Below, piece after piece: positions 33,527-46,284 of a stretch of DNA of 64,000 nt (the first letter of the stretch is position 1; every line of letters begins with the position of its first letter). The position numbers were made by a program, and so were the translations under genes. Origin of the DNA: Maratus speciosus (Eukaryota > Arthropoda > Arachnida > Araneae > Salticidae); NCBI GenBank assembly GCA_963932465.1, contig OZ010792.1:186467377-186531376 (forward strand), written 5' to 3'. Below the pieces are notes generated by a model. It saw nothing but the letters and a program-made list of their open reading frames with translations, made no database searches and had not been told where the DNA came from.

Positions 33527-35374
33527 CTAGCAAACCCCGCGGCTTTGCTCGTGTAACAGTGGAAATATGCCAAGTGTCATACGTCTAACTTTTATTTTAA
33601 AAAATTATACTTTTAGGAATAATTCAAAAATTACTATTTAAAATACAGTTTAACTAAACCTCATTATTACACTGTATTAGGAAGAAATGAGACTTAAATT
33701 AATAAAAAGAACTAAATAAATGATAATTGAAGAGCTAAGTGGAAGAATATGTTAAGTAACAAAAATTACATTTCAAGAAATTTATGAGGTGAAAGTTTTT
33801 ACTGCAAATTTTAATGATTTATTTTCTGTTTGATACCATGTGTTTAAAATATTAACAGGTATGGTACTAAACTCTCTCAGAAAAACTTATTCACATTTAA
33901 TTTTCGGATATTAAAAATTATTAATATTATTGGCATTATTAAATATTAAAATATTAAATATTAATGAATAATGTCTTAAATCTTCAAGACTAAATAGAAT
34001 CTTAGTATTTTAGCTTCATCATGTGATAGGATACCTCATAACGCTTTCATCCAAAAGATAAAAAAGAATTTAGAAAATGTAGCATAACATGTTCATCCAC
34101 TCAGCTCTTCAATTTAGAAAATATTTTTGAAGCTTTTATGCTCATTTCATACGCTCAGTCCAGTATTTCTTTTAAATTTCGAATTTATTTTCGACAGTTC
34201 TTAGAGGGCATTTATAATTTATAAGTAACAACCATGTCATATTTAAAGTTTCTAGCCTCTTCATCAGTATTATAGAAATCGCAATTTAGAACGTTTTTTG
34301 CTCCTGCAAATTCCAGGTGGTAGTGACACCAACATGCAATAGAGCCTATGTTGAATCAAAGGATTTCATGATTAATTTCCAACCACTACTTTTGAAATCG
34401 GTTTGCTACTTTCTGAGTTTGCGTAGAAATCGCCATTTAGAACGTTTTTAGAACGCTTTTCGCGCATTATCACCCTTTGTAAATTTCGATTTTTTAAAGA
34501 AATGTTCTTAAAGATCATTTGTGTCTTATAACTACCATTCCAAATTTCATGTTTCTAGGCCCTTCAGTAGCACAAAAATCGCATTTTTAGAACTTTTTTA
34601 CTCCTGCACCGTCTTTGAGGTAATGGCACCGACATAAAATATAGCCTATATTGGAGCAAGGGCTGTCACCATTATTTTGACACCATTATTTTTTAAATCG
34701 GTTCGTTACTTTCTGAGATTACGTAGAAATCACCATTTACAACGTTTTTTAGAACGCTTTTTGCACATTTTCACCCCCTTTAAATGTTGTACGTTTTAAG
34801 AAATATTCGTAGAGATCATTTATATCTTATAAGTAACTACCATTCCAAATTTCATGTATCTAGGCCCTCCAGTAACGCAAAAGTCAGATTTTAGGACTTT
34901 TTTGCTCCTGCACCCCCTTTGGGGTAGTGGCACCGACATAAAATATAGCCTATGCTGGAGCAAGGGTTGTCACCATCATTTTGACACCATTATTTTTTTT
35001 AATCGGTTCGTTACTTCCTGAGAATGCGTAGAAATCGCCATTTACAACGTTTTTTGCGCATTTTCATCTCCTTTAAATTTCGAATGTTTTAAGAAATGTT
35101 CTTAGAAATAATTTTTATCTTATAAGTAACTACCATTCGAAATTCCATGTTTCTAGGCCTTTCAGAAACACAAAAATCGCATTTTTAGAAAGTTTTTTGC
35201 TCCTGCACACCTTTTGGGTTAGTGGCACGGACATAAGATATAACCTATGTTCTAAGTGGGACTAACACAATCATTTTGATACCAATACTTTTGAAATCGG
35301 TTCGGTAGCTCCAGAGATTACCTCGAACAAACACACAAACGAACAATTTTTACTTCTTTATAATATTAGTATAG
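33527..35374 (+). mobile_element. RTE-tail-type retroposon with internal tandem array
   Basis: Begins CTAGCAAACCCCGCGGCTTT and ends in an ACAAACACACAAACGAAC stretch followed by TATAATATTAGTATAGA. This pairing of a GCGGCTTTGCTCG head and an AATATTAGTATAGA tail is familiar from RTE-mobilised repeats in arthropods. No coding frame. The inner part is a tandem array: the text around GAACGTTTTTTGCTCCTGC starts near 34281, 34581, 34884 and 35178, a period of about 300 bases. No TSD was resolved. Confidence 0.6.
34281..35300 (+). repeat. Tandem array, about 300-bp period, 3.4 copies
   Basis: Successive units share GCTCCTGCACCCCCTTTGGG-type text, GGTAGTGGCACCGACATAAA, TCGGTTCGTTACTTTCTGAG and CATTCCAAATTTCATGTTTC. 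Units differ from each other by many substitutions, so the array is old. It is not coding. Confidence 0.75.
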
Positions 35375-36786
35375 ACTACTGAAACGAAACTGTAGATAGA
35401 CGTCAAATAATATTAATGCATCCACAGAGAAAACTATTCGTTGCGAAGCTTATTTCTAGATGAAAACTTTATAACCGGTTTAACAACAGCTATTTTCCTG
35501 AATATAAAATCACTTTAATAGCATTAAATTATAATTGAGCCGATAAATGTTCAGAGGCATAATAAGTCAATCTAATTATTTAATCTTCAAACAAAATAAT
35601 ATTAAAAGAAAGAGCTCGTTTAAGACAAGGTAAAAAAAGAAAAAAAAATCTCGGAAATCTAACAATGACTTAGAAATGAGTGAAATGCTAAATGAAAAGA
35701 AGCGAAATGCAAAGTTACAAAGCAAGAATGATTGTGATTTCATAGTTCAGATGTAGTTTTTCAAGTTTCTGGGTTTCGAAATCCAAAGAAATTGTAGCTT
35801 CAGATACGATCAGCATAAAATAAAATAGGTAAAGATTACTAAACTTTTTTATGTACCTGGTTTATTCTCATCCCGGGGTGAGGTAACATTTAAGGATTCT
35901 ACTGACGTAAAACAGGACAACTACAGCAAAGAAAAGAGTATGCGCGCGTGCAAGTTTAATATAGTGCCACCTGTTGTTACGCGATAACAGCTCCTGTAGA
36001 AATTTTCATTTAAATCTACTCCTGTAAGAATGCATACACATAATTTAAAATGCACACACACACAACTACTGCGTATGCTACTTTTAAATCGATAATCTGT
36101 AAGGATTTTTCTCCTAGAAGCTGAAATTTTTTGTTTTCAAATGATTGATAATTACGTTTCATAACAATCTGATGTCTGTCATGTCTTCCGTTAATTTTTC
36201 TCTTTTTCTATAAAAATGCTTATTATTTTTTTAGGGCTGAAATTGTAGATGGGAAGTAATGTGTACCCCTTATCATACCGTTGATAGCATGTTTCCGCAT
36301 TGTTTTCTGTTCTTGGCATACGATCTCAGTTGATCATATCCCAGAAAAAAAAAATCAAAACATTTACTATTATTTTTTTTTGAGGGGGGGGGGGGAATCG
36401 GGGTGGTAACATTAGCATCGTTAAATTTTGACTCAATTTTTAACTCTGTAAAGATAAAAAAAAAAAAAAATCATAAATTTTCCCAGGCTGATGTGATATA
36501 AGGAACTGTAATAAAGTGTCAAAACTCAAATTTTTGATACGTACACGATCTCTATTTCAATGCCACATCCATAGTCTGAAAGGAAACGTTATTCCGAGTC
36601 TAATAATACTTTTGTTATGATTTTGCTGTAAACAATCTGTGAATTTGTGTGTGCCAGTGTATTTTTTTCGCCTACGACTGTACAATCGGTCCAATTCGGT
36701 ACAATTTTTTTGCCAACATATTAATTTTTTTATATGTAGTAAACTATGGGTCAAATATGTTGTTAAAATTTGTAGCAAACTGTCAG
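35375..36786. other. AT-rich stretch, no gene
   Basis: No element ends recognised. Contains a G12 run at 36384-36395 and an (AC)n run near 36054-36064. Confidence 0.5.
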
Positions 36787-36911
36787 TCATTTGACCGTTT
36801 TTATAGAAAACGGTTACATAACCATAATTAAGCTCTACTTTGACCATATTATGGTCAGAATACAGTTAAATTACGGTTATGTAACCATTTTATATAAAAA
36901 CGGTCAAATGA
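36787..36911. repeat. Foldback, 45-base arms
   Basis: Arms 36787-36831 and 36866-36911 are inverted copies containing GGTTACATAACC-like text. In the loop is TGACCATATTATGGTCA (36841-36857), itself a perfect palindrome. Probably a small MITE; no TSD seen. Confidence 0.65.
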
Positions 36912-37730
36912 TTGGACGGTTGACTGAAAATTTTTAATAGCGTAAGTAAAACAACACTAAGGTTAGAAATTCTACTCTTTTGTCGTGTTCAGAAAGTTTA
37001 ATTACTCCGTCACTTGAGTTTGATGGAGAATGAAGACTTTTCAAAGTTTTGACCTATAAATGTTTCCGGAGTTTCATTAATCTTTATAGAGAAAAAGAAC
37101 TCATGTTAATGATTTATGTAGTCATTCGACTGAAAACGTTTGAACGTGAAAATGTTAATAAAAAATACCAACTAACGTTTTTTATAGCAATATTCTTAAT
37201 TCATCTTTTATTCCTTATCAGATTTATACATATAATTGTATAGTGTTTATATTATTTGATGCTTAATTTATTTTATAAATATGCAGGGTTAATTTCTTTA
37301 ATAATATTGTAACGGAGGATACAAATGGACAATGTTTTGTTTCACAATCCCATGGTTATTTAACATGTGAAAACTTGACGTAAAGATCTAAAACAAAAGC
37401 TTTCAGTATATAAATTAAAAACTCATTTTATTAAATAACTGATGCTTACTTTTTAAATGAAGGGGTGTACTTAAACTTGATGACCTTTCTAGCTCAGTGA
37501 GAATAAGTCAAAATTAATGTGCACATTTACAGTTAACAGATGAAATTAAAAACGAACGCCCCCTGCCTTTGAATATTTTTATTAAGGGACGAATGCTACT
37601 ACATTTTGGGAATTATTGCACATAATTTTATTGTAACGGAGGGTACAGGAAAGGCTTGTAACAATAACGCAAAACATTTTTAAAAGTAAATATTTTTTTG
37701 TTATAAGAAAACTTAACTTACATAGGTTGG
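36912..37730. other. AT-rich stretch with a short direct repeat
   Basis: ATTGTAACGGAGGATACA at 37306 recurs as ATTGTAACGGAGGGTACA at 37630, 324 bases apart. This could be the remains of two related ends. No genes. Confidence 0.4.
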
Positions 37731-38184
37731 AACCCCCAGTAACTGACACCTTAAGGATTCTTTCTTGTTAAAATCACGATTACAAAAATTTAAATCACTT
37801 TTCCAATTATTTATGTTTTGAAAGGATAGCGGAGATACATAAAAAATACTGTTGACAATTGTTTGAAAAAATATACATTTTATTATTAAAAATTACTTTT
37901 TTTTTGATAAATATGATCAAAAACTCCAATAACTGACACCAAACCTACTTTGAAGATCCAATAACTGACACGAAGCCAACTAGTGTCTGACACTTTATTT
38001 GTACAGATTAAAAAAATATACATATATTTTATAATTTAAGGCATTTATGCTTTAAAAATATGTTAATATTTATTATAAAACCAAAATACTTTAATCTTTA
38101 TTATAAAAGTGGGATTTAAATTTTGAAAGAGACAAACACTTATAATTTTTAGGTGCTTTGCTTTCAATTTAAGGAAAAAAGGAA

Positions 38185-39270
38185 ATAAACATTTGTCATT
38201 ATTTAATACAGTTTTTATTTAAAATACTATAGCCTAACAAAATTAATTTTTTTACTTTTAAAAAAGCACGATGCATACATTGAAATATTATTGAAGGAAA
38301 AATAGAAATCCTACTTTATTATTTGTGATAATAAACATTTGTCATTATTTAATATAATTTTTATTTAAGGGGTCTCAGAACTCTTAAAATTGGAAAAAAA
38401 TGAAAAAAAAAGGACAATTTTCAACACTTAATATCTCAAAATGTATATGATTTAAAAACACAACTTTTATTGGGATTGAAAGATATAACTATGTTCTTTC
38501 ATTTCATGTATTTGAAAAATTGCAAGATACAGAATTATTATTTATAGGGCTCTCCAAACTGTCAGACATTTGTCGAGCAGAAAATTGGTATAACTGCTTA
38601 CGCGCAGATATACACAAAATAAATTTTCCAACTAGAAGGAAAGTTTTTGTGCCTAATAATACTTCAGATTGTAATAATTAACCTGAACCTAAATAAATTT
38701 GTATGTAAAGCATTTTTATATTTTTAATACAAAGTTGTATTTAGCTAATAAAATATTTTGAAAATTTCAACAATATAATCACCTAAAAAATATGTTTTTG
38801 AACAATATAAATGAAATTTTATGTTCAGTTTATACAGACTAACATGAAACATATGTTTTGAAATTTTCATGAAAAAATATTCAGAAGCTTTTGAGATAAC
38901 CAGCGTGTTATACCCAAAAACGTCATTTGGAGAAAAATGACTTCAAAGTTTCGGAAACGCCGTTTTAGCTATTGGGCGAGTATAATTCTAATAGTCATAA
39001 CTTGTGTTCTAATGGCAATTTCGAGGAAACAATTATACCAAAATGTTCAGAAAAGATAGAAGTTTAACATCTAAAAAAATTAAAATTTCCAAAATTTTGA
39101 AGCTTTAAGAGTCTTGCGACCGCTTAAAAAACTATAGCCTTACAAAATGAATCTTTCTCTTTTAAGCAAACATGATGCATATATTGAAATGTTATTGAAG
39201 AAAAAATCAGCTCTTTACCACATCATTGTCTGTTTTCTATGGCAATGAATAGGAATTTTCCTTTATTCCT
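38185..39270. repeat. Tandem duplication, 146-bp period, split by a TTAA element
   Basis: ATAAACATTTGTCATTATTT at 38185 recurs at 38331, and the ACTATAGCC text at about 38228 recurs at about 39133, after the inserted element 38369-39123. So an older two-unit duplication was interrupted later. Confidence 0.6.
38369..39123. mobile_element. TTAA-inserted non-autonomous element
   Basis: Ends GGGGTCTCAGAACTCTTAAA and, inverted, GCGGTCGCAAGACTCTTAAA (16 of 20 alike), flanked by TTAA at 38365-38368 and 39124-39127. TTAA targets are used by piggyBac and Kolobok; the ends do not start with the CCY/GGG of piggyBac in a convincing way, so Kolobok or a relative is possible. No transposase frame in 755 bases. 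Confidence 0.65.
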
Positions 39271-39981
39271 AGTAGAAAGTACACTGTACAGCATTCTTTA
39301 TTAATTTTAATGATAAACTTTATTAATTTTAATGTAGAACTTCTCATCATAATACACAGTATAATAACATTCTGTCTTCAGCTGAATGTGACATTTTATT
39401 TTAGTCTACGATTTTTTTGTGTCTTCATATAGATCATGATTTAAATCAAGGTCCGAAGAATTATCATACACTAGTGTTTCCTCTAAGGCTTTTTTAGAGG
39501 GCGCAACACACTACCCCTTTTAAAATCTGCAAAATGTACCCTGTCCATTTTAAAAGTAGTGAAATGCACCCGCAGATATTTCTAATAAAATTTTTCTCCA
39601 TACCACGGTATTTATAAAATTTTGTACCTAAGAGCTTGTAAAATAACAGAATGCCCTCATTTCTTTAGGAAAAAGACACGGAATTATTCAATCATGTTGT
39701 AATATAATTGTATATATTTTTTTTATCATAATTCTAAATTTTTTACATTTTAATCTCTTTTTTACGCTTTAGTATCTTTTCTCTCCTTTTCAAGAATGAA
39801 TTCCGAGACCTGCTTTGTTATTATTGTACTTGGGGGAATTCTAAATTGTTACTGGTATGTAATACATTCATTTCTTCTACTTGCACAGCACGTATGGTAT
39901 TATCAACAACTTCAATATAATACTGAAATTTTGGCTGCTTTCAAGTTATATGCCATTATTTTACAAAACAAAAAATGATTA

Positions 39982-40360
39982 AAACTTACTATGAATATAA
40001 AAATTAAAATCAAAAGAAAATTTATTTCTAAAATTGGTTTTAATGATTGCTTGTATTATAGATGGCTTGCACATGATGTCACATGTCTGGCATCACTTCA
40101 TATGGCTCCCAAATATACGGCGAATGTGGGGCTCTCCATTTGACTTATTAGACATATTAGCATTATGATAACAAAAATAATAAAAATCTAAATTAAACAG
40201 TATGACAACACGTGCTTATAACGGCAAACGGGGAGTTCTGACGTTCTGCGTGGGCTCCAGATGCAATACCATCAGCCATTGCTAATAGCAACGTGACGTC
40301 AATGCAAGCCGTCTATAAAAGCTCATCCAGTTTTCTTTTTCAATTTAAGGTATTACTACT
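39982..40360. repeat. Direct repeat bracketing a repeat element, left copy
   Basis: 39982-40056 plus 40318-40356 matches 44366-44478, with the MITE 40057-40317 as the only large difference. Together about 115 bases, over 85% alike by eye. It lies directly left of the TACTTTC element, and its partner directly right. Confidence 0.65.
40057..40317. mobile_element. MITE with TATAGATGGCTTGCA ends
   Basis: Ends TATAGATGGCTTGCA and TGCAAGCCGTCTATA bracket 261 bases. The empty site can be seen in the related sequence at about 44435-44445 (GCTTGTATAAAGCC), so the borders are well supported. Target duplication is TA-like. Both ends carry TGATGTCA or TGACGTCA-type boxes. No coding content. Confidence 0.75.
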
Positions 40361-41602
40361 TTCTTCTACCTTTACAAGAAGAAAGTATTGTATTCGTGAA
40401 AAATTTCGAGCTCCGGTTTTCGATGGATTTATACGTTTTAGAAGGTCCCGAACACAATTTGTCTAGAAAATGTCTGCCTGTAAGTCTGTATGTGACAAAA
40501 ATTTCGTAGACGCTCTATCTCAAGAACTAATGCACGGAATTTCACAAAACTTTAGATTCACTTAGACCTTGATATAAACTGGTGCTGATTACTTTTTGGG
40601 GGAAATCGCCCAACAGGTGGCGCTGCTATGCTGCATTATTTATGATTATCGCAAGAACTAATGCACGAATTTTCATCAAACTTCAAATTGTCCCTGATAT
40701 AAATTAGGGCTGTTTAGTTTTTGGTGTAAATCGCCAACAGGTGGCGCTGCTATACTGCATTTTTCACGATTTCGCAATAGCTGTATCTTAATAAATAATG
40801 CATGAATTTTCACCAAGCTTAAAACTATGTTCGCACTGAGATAGTTGAGTCACTTAACTTTTTTGAAACGGGATACACGGAATTAGGTTTCACCTGTTCA
40901 CATTGCAAAAAGTTTTAAGAGACTTAACTTATGTTAAATTTGTAACTACAACTTCTAACTATACATAGTTAATTATTGTTTTTATTCTTTGCGGCGTATT
41001 AATTAAATAAACGATTCAAAAGATCATTCGAAAAAGCTGAATAATTATTTGTAGAACTGAACTTTAATTTTAATGACAATTTCAAATAAGAAAAAGAGTT
41101 CATCAGGGAGATTTCCACTCAACTCATACTTCAGAGAGTATCAAAAGTTAAGGGAAGAGACTCAAGGGTGAAAGGTTCCATTCTCCCATTGGTTGAGAAG
41201 AAACAAGAATCCCGCGATTAATTCTCAAGGTTACAAGTCCTGATAATTGAGCAGTGGTAGACAATTCTAACTAACAAATCAGAAGGCACATAGCATTTCA
41301 CCACCAAAACAAATCGCCAAGTGTCACTTGAGATTATTTCAAGTATTAAGTTGCAATCATATTAAATTTTCTTTACGACATGTAAGGAATTTTAATTTAT
41401 TTCTCATATAAAGTGATTCACGGATAACAATGATATGGTATTTTTTTAAATATCCTTTTTTCCCTGCAAATTATTGATAAAACTGACTTTCTTTTAAAAA
41501 AGTAACCAATTTAAATATTTTAGACTTATTATTTTGTAACTTACTTTTAAATTACTCATTACATATATTCCTTTTGTATATACAGGTGTATGTAAATTTA
41601 AA

Positions 41603-41648
<46 letters not shown>

Positions 41649-41753
41649 TATCCCATATTTTAAAAGTATAAAATTGATATTTATACGAAAAGTAAAATTT
41701 AATATTTTTTTATTTATAACTTTGCATCAGGAGGACAGAAGCTTAGGGGATTG

Positions 41754-41797
41754 CCCCCCCCCCCCCCCCCCGAAATAATATCCTGGCTACGCAACTG
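41754..41797 (-). repeat. Single hAT-type end with C18 tract
   Basis: Minus strand CAGTTGCGTAGCCAGGATA followed by a G run matches the common hAT end CAGTGGCGTAGCC. I could not find a partner end or an 8-bp TSD, so it is a truncated element. Confidence 0.45.
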
Positions 41798-43371
41798 CAT
41801 TTAATTACCTATGTGTTTTGACTGTAGTTATGTGTGCAAAGCAACAGTAAACTCAAGCACCCCCCTCCCCTTCCTTGATAGCTGATGTGTTTTTTAAAAA
41901 TAAAAAACTATATAAAACAATTAATAAAAATACTCAGTCAAATTTTATCCATTTTTTTTTTTTTTTCATGGCACGTTGTGTGCGTAAATATAAATAATTA
42001 AATGGCCAAACTAGTACTCAAATAATCAAAATTGTCAGAAAGGAATTTAGATCACCTAAATTCTACCTTGCCCGTATAGTAATTTGCAATATTAATATCT
42101 ATTTATTATTACTGCAAAATAACAAACAGGGCAAAAAATAAAAAAATAAAGTATTTCTTAGATAGTTAGATAGTGAATGAAAAAGGTCAAGCTAAAATAA
42201 ATTATAGTTCACACTTGTAGTGAAATATAATGAAAAAATAAATTAAATAATAATGACTTTTTTTTTTTTTTTTTTTTTTTTTACTCACTCAAAAGAAGAA
42301 AAAAAGTTGGAACCAAAAACAATAATATCTGAGCAATAACTACCAAAAACTATAAGAAGTTTTTATAATGTATTTTGTTGCATTAAATATTTCTAGTTAA
42401 TGATTACTTGGACTAATGCCTTTAACTTAGTTTTCAAATATTTAGGGTGGTAATAGTGAAGGAATAATTTATGATAATTTTTTTAATAAAAATAATTTAT
42501 GTTTTTGACTGAGTTTTCAAATAATATATATATATATATAATATATATATTGTTTTAAAAAGTAGTTTATTAGAATTTTTTAATAAAAACAATTAAAATT
42601 TTTTTAGCAAATTTTAATAAAAAGTACTTAACTATTACAAATTGATTTAAATAATTAATTACTTATTAAGTTAATAATATTATTAATATAAATTCATAAA
42701 TTAATAAAATTTTACTTTCAAATAAAATAATCTGAATATAGTTATGTATTCAGATATATTGTTAAATAATATAACATAAAAATAAAAATATTTTATATAA
42801 GTGTAAGAAATAACATTATATTTTCAAAAATATTCATTTTAAGGAATTGAAATAAATAGCTTTTAAGTAATATGAGTTTTAAAAATTAATTTCATTAACA
42901 GTATTTTATACATAATAAAAAATTACAAAGCATTTGATAATAAAGTAATAAAGTTTTTCTGTATGAAAAATACTAATTAATTTTAAAAGAAAACTTTGAT
43001 AAATTAATTTTGCTAATTTAATATTTATCTGATACTAAAGTTATAAGGGAAAAAAATAATGTAAGTTTAGGAGATATTATTATTGAATTACAATAAATGC
43101 TCACTTTAATTCATAAAAAAATAGCTTATATGAATTTCGAAATTTATTTAAAACTAAATTTTATTTTATTTAATAAAAATTAAATTTCAATTTTATTTAA
43201 TTTAATAACAATTAAAACTTAATTTAATCAAAATTTTATTTAATGATCTAATTGACAATTAAAAAAATTGGAAATAACTGATAATAGAAGTCTACAAATC
43301 TTTATTAACTAACTTAATAAAAATTGAAACAAATCACAAATAAAAAATACAAAAGCAACAGAGAGGATAGA

Positions 43372-43440
43372 ACTCGCCTACTTAAGTTTGCTAGACAAGC
43401 GCGTTAACCACTGGACAACATCGTCCACACAAAACTCTCA
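43372..43440 (-). repeat. tRNA-like SINE head or pseudo-tRNA
   Basis: Minus strand TGTCCAGTGGTTAACGCG resembles an A box and GCGAGTTCTATCC a B box of RNA polymerase III promoters, about 33 bases apart, as in tRNA genes. The stems do not pair well, so it is a tRNA-derived relic, not a tRNA gene. Confidence 0.45.
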
Positions 43441-43663
43441 CCAAAATAGCATGAATTAACTAGGTACGATATTTCTCAAAGTGCTTGCATTTCACCGCCA
43501 AATCATCCCTGCGAAGCAAGCCAAGACTGGTTTCTGATCAACCAATGAGAGAATGGAACCTTTCACTCTTGAGTCGCTTCCAAAGTTAAGTGAGTTTCAG
43601 AAACTTGCTCAAGTCATAATCTTGATTCCGGGTACGCCCGCTTCAAAAACTTCAAGTTAAGTG

Positions 43664-43976
43664 CACAGACTTCTAATATAAGTAGACTCCCAATTCCATT
43701 GTTCTTTCGGGAAAGTTTTGACTCCAACATCTTTTGCTTTCATCGCCAAAAGGGTGCCGTATTTTGGCGGTAATCCCTTTATTGGCAAAGCAAAAGTGCG
43801 GTCAACTCAAGACAAACGCTGACAGACGATGTTTCGGCGGGAATCTGGAGAGAGATTCCGAGGAGAAAAACCGGTTTGGCGTGCTAAATCTGCCTTCCAT
43901 CACGTGATGGAGGGCAGAGATGTAGGATTCAAGAAAAGGTTGCCGATTTGAAGTCCACTTATATTAGAAGTCTGTG
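43664..43976. mobile_element. MITE, 8-bp TSD
   Basis: Ends CACAGACTTCTAATATAAGT and the inverse, flanked by GTTAAGTG at 43656-43663 and 43977-43984. The 8-bp TSD suggests hAT-like transposition. 313 bases, non-coding; it contains CATCACGTGATGGAGG, a CACGTG-centred palindrome. Confidence 0.8.
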
Positions 43977-44298
43977 GTTAAGTGACTCAACCTCGGACTC
44001 AACTATCTCAGTGCGAACATAGTCTATGATTCAGTTAGTCCCTGGTATAAATTGGTCCTGATTAGTTTTTGGTGTGAATTAGAATAGGTGGCGCTGCTAT
44101 GCAGAATTTTTTACGATTTCCACAATAACTCTATCTCAAAAACTAATGCACGGATTTTCATGAAACTTCAGTTAAAAATTGACATGAGTTGTTGATGATT
44201 AGATTTTGGTGTAAATCACCTAACCGGTGGCGTTGGTATGTTGCATTTTTCAGGAAGTATTAACATGTTTGAGATAGAAGAAAGTTTTGGGATTGCAA

Positions 44299-44316
44299 CA
44301 TCCGACTAGTCGGATG
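44299..44316. repeat. 18-base perfect palindrome
   Basis: CATCCGACTAGTCGGATG lies just after the TACTTTC repeat. It could form a hairpin or bind a dimeric protein; no function is evident. Confidence 0.6.
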
Positions 44317-44365
44317 CAAGTTAGATGCCACTATTTTATTTAAACAACAAAACACAACAAGTTAT

Positions 44366-44478
44366 TAAAACTTACTATGAATATAAAAATTAAAATCAAA
44401 TGGAAATTTATTTCTAAAATGGGTTTTAATGATTGCTTGTATAAAGCCTTATTCTGTTTTCTTTTTCATTTTAAGGTA
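44366..44478. repeat. Direct repeat bracketing a repeat element, right copy
   Basis: Partner of 39982-40356, without the MITE. Far too long for a transposition TSD, so it points to tandem duplication, or ectopic repair, around the element. Confidence 0.65.
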
Positions 44479-45289
44479 TTATTTAATTTAATAGTATTTA
44501 GTTATTTAAATTTATTATTTATATTTGAAAGATGTATGTGTCCTTTTTCTTCACATTTTAAATTATTAGTATCACAGAAATTCAATAACTGACATTCATG
44601 AACCAGTAATTGACATATGGTGTCAGACGCTAGTAGAACAACTTAAATTTTAATAATTTTTACTAGAAAATAAATTTAAATTATTATTGTACATTTTTAA
44701 ATAGTTCAAATAATAGATTTCAACTTTCTTTACTATAACCAATAACTGACAGAAATTCAAGGAACCAATAACTGGTACCTTCCCATTAAGCTAAATTAAA
44801 TAACTATAAACTATAAAGCATGGACCTAATGTATCATAGGTATCTTTTAATTAATTTCTACAACTCTAAGAAAAAGTTTAGGTTGGTTGCATTACAAATA
44901 GATTAAGAAAAAACACTACCTTAATTTTAGAAATAAGATGGTTGCTTCAAAATGGCACTTTTTGCGCTATAAAAAGTTTTTTCCCCATTAAATATATTCT
45001 TGACCCTTTAACAGCGAATAAATTGACTCCAAAATAAAAATAGTATGTTGTGGCCATCACAAAACTTTCTTCTATGTAAATCACGTCAATTAAATCATTT
45101 AAATAGTAAAAGAAATTACATCAATTTAGAACCAATTGACCACGCGCACTGGGCGGAGCTTGCAATGTTTCCTACAAGTATTGTGGTATTTGATTGGCTT
45201 TTGGCGAGAGCTTGTGGGAAAAATAGAGAAGATGATTAGATATAATCCATCGTGACGTTCCATGACGTCAGTAATGCTTGTGGTCCATT
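44479..45289. other. AT-rich stretch, no gene
   Basis: Contains the AACTGACA motifs noted for 37731-46546 and, at 45120-45240, a somewhat GC-richer piece with CCAAT and GGGCGGAGC text whose meaning I cannot tell. Confidence 0.4.
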
Positions 45290-46253
45290 AGTATCAAAGT
45301 ATACCTGAATTCGAAGTTTGATGAAAATTCGTGCATTAGTTATTGAGATAGAGCTGTAGGGGAAATTCTGAAAAATTCAGCATAGCAGCGCCACCTGTTG
45401 AGCTATTTGCACCAAAACACAAACAGCACTAATTCATATTAAGGTATACCGGAATCTGAAGTTTGATGAAAATCGGTGCATTAGTTCTGGAGCTAGAGCT
45501 ATTGTGGAAATCACAAAAAATGCAGCACAGCAGCGCCACCTGTTGAACGATTTACTCGAAAAGGTACAAAACATCATTTCATGTCAAGGACTAACTGAAT
45601 CTGAAGTTTGATGAAAATCCGTGCATTAGTTCTGGACATTGAGCTATTGTGGAAATCGTGAAAAATGCTGCATAGCAGCGCCACCTGTTGAGCGATTTAC
45701 ACCAAAACATAAACAGCACTAATTCATATCCAGATATACCTGAATCTGAAGTTTGTTGAAAACCCAAGTATTAGTTCTTGAGATAGCGCTATTGCGGAAA
45801 TCTCAAAAATGCAGCATAGCAGCGCCACCTGTCGAGCGATTTACACCACAAGGGGCAAAACGTCAACTCATGTCAAGCACTAACTGAATCTGAAGTTTGA
45901 TGAAAATCCGTGCATTATTTCTTGAGATTGAGCTATTACGAAAATCGTGTAAATGCTTCAAAATGCAGCATAGCAGCGCCATCTGTTGGGCGATTTGCAC
46001 CAAAACGTTACCAACACCAATTCATATCAAGGATTAATGGAATCTGAAGTTTTATAAAAATCCGTTCATTAGTTCTTGAGATAGAGCTTTTGGGGAAATC
46101 CTGAAAAATGGTACATAGCAGCGCCACCTGCAGGGCGATTTACACCAAAAACTAATCAGCACCAATCTATATCAGGGACTATCAGAATATAAATTTTTAT
46201 TAAATTCCGTGCATTAGTTCTTAAGATAGAGCGCCCACAAAATTTGTGTCACA

Positions 46254-46284
<31 letters not shown>

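Larger units (their letters stand above)
40825..44022. mobile_element. 3.2-kb terminal-inverted-repeat element, no transposase
   Basis: Left end CTATGTTCGCACTGAGATAG and right end its inverse extend to about 27 matching bases. It interrupts an array unit of the TACTTTC repeat. The TSD is not clear (TCTATG follows on the right). Inside: very AT-rich DNA, an A42 run (41605-41646), a C18 run (41754-41771), T runs, and a MITE at 43664-43976. No open frame longer than chance, so it is non-autonomous or dead. Confidence 0.7.
40361..44290 (+). mobile_element. TACTTTC repeat, plus-strand copy, split by a nested element
   Basis: Begins with the hairpin ACTTTCTTCT-loop-AAGAAGAAAGT and ends near GATAGAAGAAAGT at 44287. 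Behind the head is CGATGGATTTATACGTTTTA, then a tandem array with units at 40531, 40661, 40799 and, past the nested element 40825-44022, 44147. Each unit contains CAGGTGGCGCTGCTATG. No coding frame. A second copy in the opposite orientation is at 45290-46434. Confidence 0.65.

Noticed and set aside
43372..43440. A functional tRNA gene
   Set aside because: A and B boxes are recognisable but the stems do not pair, and it lies inside a repeat complex.
44377..44592. 71-codon frame with a hydrophobic stretch
   Set aside because: AT-rich direct repeat that also occurs at 39982; the hydrophobic residues come from T-rich codons.
45290..46245. Regular 145-bp array as a CRISPR-like array
   Set aside because: Unit length is too great, there are no unique spacers or cas genes, and the setting is eukaryotic.
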